Assembly (NCBI GenBank): GCA_027023345.1
Contig: JALVVO010000234.1
Span: 1-7,282 of the forward strand
Direction of reading: 5' to 3'
DNA length: 7,282 bases
Origin: Thermaceae bacterium
GTDB taxonomy: Bacteria > Deinococcota > Deinococci > Deinococcales > Marinithermaceae
Part shown: piece after piece, positions 4,533 to 7,282 of the stretch
Numbering within the stretch: the first letter of the stretch is position 1
Layout: each line of letters starts with the position of its first letter
Program-made: the position numbers and the translations under genes
Notes under the pieces: generated by a model
Seen by the model: only the letters and a program-made list of their open reading frames with translations
Told to the model about the DNA's origin: nothing
The model's database searches: none

Positions 4533-7112
4533 CGTCTCCACCGCGCGGCGGTAGACGGCGAGCTGGAAGTCGTACCCCATGCGCCGGGCGTAGGCCCGGA
4601 GGTTCCCCGTGACCCGGTCGGTCTTGTAGTCCTCGAGGAACCACTCGCCCCCGGCCCGATAGAGCCGGTCGATCACCCCCTGGATCACCGTCCCCGTCAT
4701 CGGGAGCACGAAGGGGAGCTCGGCCAGGTCCCGCTCGCGCGCGCGGGGCAGGGGACCGTCGAGGAGGTCTTGGTAGGCGGAAAGCAGCTCGGCGATCGCC
4801 GCCCGCGCCTGCTCCCGCTCGCGGTCGGTCAGGCCCTGGGCCGCCTCCTGGCGGAGGAGCCAGTCGAGGCGCTCGGGGCCCCAACCGGCGGCGATGGCGG
4901 CGTGCACCAGCGTGCCCACCACCCGCCCCAGGGCCCGACCCATGGGGTCGGGTTCGGCGTAGACCTCCTCGGCGTCGTCGCCAAGGGGCTCGAGCCGCTC
5001 CGCCTTGAGGGCGCTCGGGCTGGTCACCCGGGGCCAGGGACCGGGCTCGATCCGGCGCGAGAGCCGGGGATCGGGCTCGGTCGGGTCGGGGTCCTCCCCG
5101 CCCTCGAAGGCCCCGGGGGCGGCGTCCAGCCGGAGCTCCTCGGCCTCGACCTCGGGCCAGTCCAGCGCGCCGAGCTCCTCCAGCACCCGGGCGAGCCCCC
5201 GCGGGTCGGGCCGGAGCCCCGCGCGGGTCTCGCGGACGGGGACGCTGTAGGTGAAGAGGAGGGCCTCCCGCGGCCGGGAGAGGGCGACGTAGAGGAGGCG
5301 GTAGGCTTCGTCCTCCTCCCGCGCCCGCCAGGCGGCCTCGAACTCGCGGTAGGCGGGGTCGCCCGCGAAGGCGAACCGCCCCTCGCCGGGGGCGACGTAG
5401 ACCCGCTCGTGGCCCCGGCGCTCCCCCCGGGCCAGGTCGAAGACCGCCACCGCCGGCCACTCGAGCCCCTTGGCGCCGTGGAAGGTGTAGACGCGGACGG
5501 CGTCGAAGCCCCCCTCGGCGACCTCGGCCTCGGCGTCCAGGGCGCGGAGCTCCTCGAGCTCCCGCAAGAGCAGCTCCAGGCGGGCGACCCGCTTGGACGA
5601 GAGCAGGAGCAAAAGCCGGTCCACGTTGGCCCGCTCGCGGGGGCCCAGGAGCTCGAGGAAGCTCACCCCCCCGATCACCCGCGCCCGCGCCAGTTCCTCG
5701 AAGAAGCGGACGGGCTCGAGCGCCCGAGCCCGCTCGGCGAAGTAGAGGAGCCGCCCCTTCACCTCGGGCCAGGAGGAGAGCGCCCGAAGGGGGTCCTCGG
5801 CCTTGAGCACCGCCGCCACCTCGCCGAGCGCAAGACCCGCGAACGGCCCCCGGAGAAAGGCCCCGAGCGCCATCCGGTCGCCGGGGTCGAGGGCCGCCCG
5901 GGCCGCCTGCACCAGGTCGCGGACCTCCCGGAGCCGGAAGAACCCGCGCGCCCCCACGAAGACGTGGGGCACGCCGGCGGCGGCAAGCGCCGGACGGAGC
6001 GCCTCGAAGCTCGTCCGGCTCCGCACCAGCACGGCGATCTCCGACCAGGCCCGACCGGCCTCGTGCTGCTCGCGGACCCAGGCGGCGACCGCCCGGGCCT
6101 CGGCCCGGCGCAACGCCTCGAGCGGCAGGCGGCCGGTGACCCGAAGCGCCTCCACACGGCCCGCCGGCGCCCCGTCCCGTGCCCGGACGACGGGGGCCTC
6201 CTCCGGCCCGAAGCCGAGCAAGCGCGAGGCCAGCTCCCCGGTCAGGCGGTTCAAGAACGCGACCAGGGCGCGGGCGTGGCGGTAGCTGGTGTCCAGCTCG
6301 TGAACCCGCTCCGCCCGCCGTCGGGCCCGGCGGAAGACCTCGACGTCGGCGTTCCGGAAGGCGTAGATCGCCTGCTTGGGGTCGCCCACCACCACCAGCC
6401 CTACCCCCAGCCGCGCAAGCCGCTCGAAGACCCGGCCCTGGAGGGGGCTCGTGTCCTGGTACTCGTCGACGAAGACCCGGGCGAGGCGGCTTTGGATGCG
6501 CCGGGCCAGCGCCGGGTCGTGCTCCGCCTGGCTCATCAGGCGGTCGGCGGCGAGCTCGATCTCGGTGGGCCCCAGCGCCTCGCCCCCGAGCCGGGCCCAG
6601 TAGCGCTGCCAGACGGCCTCGAAGAGCCGGTGCCGCTCCCGGCTCACCGGGCCCGCCGGGGAGAGCTCCCCGGCCAGCGAGCGCCGGGCGTAGAGCGTCA
6701 CCAGGTCGAGCAGCGCCTCGGGATCGGGCTCTCCGCGCGCCTCGAAGAGGTAGCTGCGGGCCTCCTCGTCGAAGAGGAGCGCGGCCTCGTCGGCCTCGAT
6801 GCGCAGGAACTCGGGGTCGAGCCCCTGCCAGGGCGCGGCCAGCCTGAGGAGCTCGGCGAAGAAGGCGTGGATCGTTCCGATCGGCGCCGCCAGCACCATC
6901 CCGGCGTAGGCGCGGGCCCGGGGGGCCAGGGGATGGTCGCCCGGGAGCTCGAGGAGGCGGTCGCGGATGCGCTCGGCGAGCTCGGCGGCCGCCGCCCGGG
7001 TGAAGGTCACCGCCGCCAGGCGGTAGGGCGGGTGCTCGACGAGCGCCTCCAGGTAGCGCTCCACCAGCGCGTGGGTCTTCCCGGTTCCGGCGGACGCGAG
7101 GTAGACCTCCAT
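4422..7112 (-). CDS. addA: AddA-like UvrD-family helicase with C-terminal PD-(D/E)XK nuclease
   Basis: This is an 896-residue SF1A helicase-nuclease, predicted to unwind and degrade double-strand DNA ends with an AddB-type partner to prepare them for RecA. Helicase motifs in order: Walker A ASAGTGKT (6-13), Ia VTFTRAAAAEL (35-45), II VDEYQDTS (215-222), III VVGDPKQAIYAFR (241-253), IV DTSYR (274-278), V TFHGAKGLEW (543-552) and VI YVALSRPRE (608-616). The nuclease has H737 (GTLVHA), D815 (GVIDRL), D828-Y-K830 (LEDYKTD) and QxxxY at Q850/Y854, so all key residues are present. The start at 7112 has GGAGG 6 bases upstream and overlaps the preceding stop as TGATG. It is well short of the roughly 1,200-residue Firmicute AddA, and Walker A begins at residue 6, leaving no N-terminal Q motif. 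Another RecB-like helicase subfamily is possible. Confidence 0.9.
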   Translation of the reverse strand: MEVYLASAGTGKTHALVERYLEALVEHPPYRLAAVTFTRAAAAELAERIRDRLLELPGDHPLAPRARAYAGMVLAAPIGTIHAFFAELLRLAAPWQGLDPEFLRIEADEAALLFDEEARSYLFEARGEPDPEALLDLVTLYARRSLAGELSPAGPVSRERHRLFEAVWQRYWARLGGEALGPTEIELAADRLMSQAEHDPALARRIQSRLARVFVDEYQDTSPLQGRVFERLARLGVGLVVVGDPKQAIYAFRNADVEVFRRARRRAERVHELDTSYRHARALVAFLNRLTGELASRLLGFGPEEAPVVRARDGAPAGRVEALRVTGRLPLEALRRAEARAVAAWVREQHEAGRAWSEIAVLVRSRTSFEALRPALAAAGVPHVFVGARGFFRLREVRDLVQAARAALDPGDRMALGAFLRGPFAGLALGEVAAVLKAEDPLRALSSWPEVKGRLLYFAERARALEPVRFFEELARARVIGGVSFLELLGPRERANVDRLLLLLSSKRVARLELLLRELEELRALDAEAEVAEGGFDAVRVYTFHGAKGLEWPAVAVFDLARGERRGHERVYVAPGEGRFAFAGDPAYREFEAAWRAREEDEAYRLLYVALSRPREALLFTYSVPVRETRAGLRPDPRGLARVLEELGALDWPEVEAEELRLDAAPGAFEGGEDPDPTEPDPRLSRRIEPGPWPRVTSPSALKAERLEPLGDDAEEVYAEPDPMGRALGRVVGTLVHAAIAAGWGPERLDWLLRQEAAQGLTDREREQARAAIAELLSAYQDLLDGPLPRARERDLAELPFVLPMTGTVIQGVIDRLYRAGGEWFLEDYKTDRVTGNLRAYARRMGYDFQLAVYRRAVETSWGIRPRVRLVFLAPKELVEFGEEELELAIERFELA

Positions 7113-7282
7113 CAGGCCCTCCGGCAAAGGTCGGCGTAGGGGCAGTCCCGGCAGTGCCAGCCCGGTCGGGGGCGGGCGTCGGCCTCCTGCCAAGCGGCGA
7201 GGAGTTCCTCGGCCCGTGCCCGGCGGTTTTCCACCAGGGTGCGGATCTTGGGGTGCTCGAGGTCGAGGGTCCAGGCCCGAAC
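7112..7282 (-). CDS. C-terminal end of an iron-sulfur PD-(D/E)XK exonuclease, probably AddB-like (5' end outside window)
   Basis: The last 56 codons of a gene enter from the right edge. They encode RTLVENRRARAEELLAAW, a helix typical of the end of RecB/AddB/Cas4-type nuclease domains. Then comes GWHCRDCPYADLCRRA, whose C-x2-C-x5-C is the C-terminal cysteine cluster that, with one upstream cysteine, ligates a 4Fe-4S cluster in AddB and Cas4 nucleases. The TGA stop shares its A with the ATG of the helicase gene (TGATG), so the two are almost certainly translated together. The pairing with an AddA-like helicase makes AddB the best guess. The upstream catalytic residues and any helicase-like region are not visible, so a stand-alone Cas4/RecB-family exonuclease remains possible. 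Confidence 0.75.
   Translation of the reverse strand, partial: VRAWTLDLEHPKIRTLVENRRARAEELLAAWQEADARPRPGWHCRDCPYADLCRRA

Noticed and set aside
4204..5460. A 418-codon minus-strand open frame overlapping the helicase C-terminal region.
   Set aside because: It is in a different frame from the nuclease motifs, and its translation is an Arg/Gly/Ala/Pro repeat-like shadow.
4770..7139. A very long plus-strand open frame (789 codons) opposite the helicase gene.
   Set aside because: It is the antisense shadow of a GC3-rich gene: its translation is low-complexity Gly/Pro/Arg/Glu with no recognisable domain, while the minus strand has a full ordered set of helicase and nuclease motifs.
7113..7193. 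Earlier in-frame start at 7193 for the helicase gene.
   Set aside because: It would lie inside the upstream nuclease gene across its Fe-S cysteine cluster. The added residues are Pro/Arg/Leu-rich shadow sequence, and the ATG at 7112 has a good ribosome site and stop/start coupling.
1..7282. Frequent CTCGAG and GAGCTC hexamers across the window as a possible uptake or recognition signal.
   Set aside because: They coincide with the preferred Leu (CTC) and Glu (GAG) codons in Leu/Glu-rich proteins, so codon bias explains them.
1..7282. Defence system, mobile element, CRISPR or prophage content.
   Set aside because: No transposase, integrase, terminal repeats or repeat-spacer pattern is seen. 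The nuclease with Cas4-like cysteines is next to an AddA-like helicase, which fits DNA repair, and no cas gene is present.

Overview
The window is a gene-dense, very GC-rich bacterial chromosome segment (around 70% G+C by eye, with almost every third codon position G or C). It most likely comes from the Deinococcus-Thermus phylum, probably the family Thermaceae. The cold-shock protein closely resembles, as I remember it, the Thermus thermophilus Csp. Several genes also begin 6-7 nt after a -10-like TANNNT box with no Shine-Dalgarno sequence, the leaderless style known from this phylum. The genus cannot be fixed from the sequence. I see no mobile element, CRISPR array, tRNA, rRNA or other sign of recent transfer. 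No gene-free stretch exceeds about 185 bases.

Layout. Bases 1-527 (+) are the C-terminal part of a DnaJ co-chaperone cut by the window edge. It converges, with 3 bases between stop codons, on a minus-strand lipoprotein of unknown function (531-1751) that looks like an all-helical toroid protein. The 184-base gap that follows holds a sigma-70-type promoter and leader for a 73-residue cold-shock protein (1936-2157), which ends at a 24-bp perfect palindrome acting as terminator. An apparently leaderless GNAT acetyltransferase (2237-2725, +) converges on a small cupin (2697-3023, -), and their 3' ends overlap by 29 bp. The cupin diverges from an atypical short-chain dehydrogenase/reductase (3044-3829, +). 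Just 20 bases separate these two start codons, and they hold two overlapping -10 boxes, one per strand, each 6 bases from its ATG.

The SDR gene is followed by an OsmC-like protein (3841-4266) and then by a short helical open frame with strong coding character but no ATG, GTG or TTG start close to its coding-like part (about 4263-4532). This probable operon converges on, and overlaps by 111 bp, the 3' end of a minus-strand AddA-like helicase-nuclease (4422-7112). That gene is coupled by a one-base stop/start overlap to the end of a PD-(D/E)XK-type exonuclease carrying iron-sulfur cluster cysteines, probably AddB-like (7112-7282, cut by the edge).

Working together: the last two genes probably form a double-strand-break end-processing complex feeding recombinational repair. 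DnaJ, Csp and the OsmC-like protein are general stress and housekeeping functions. I see no evidence for a single new multi-gene system. The most distinctive signals are the overlapping divergent leaderless promoter pair, the SDR lacking the catalytic Tyr/Lys pair, and the non-ATG helical ORF lying partly antisense to the helicase gene.
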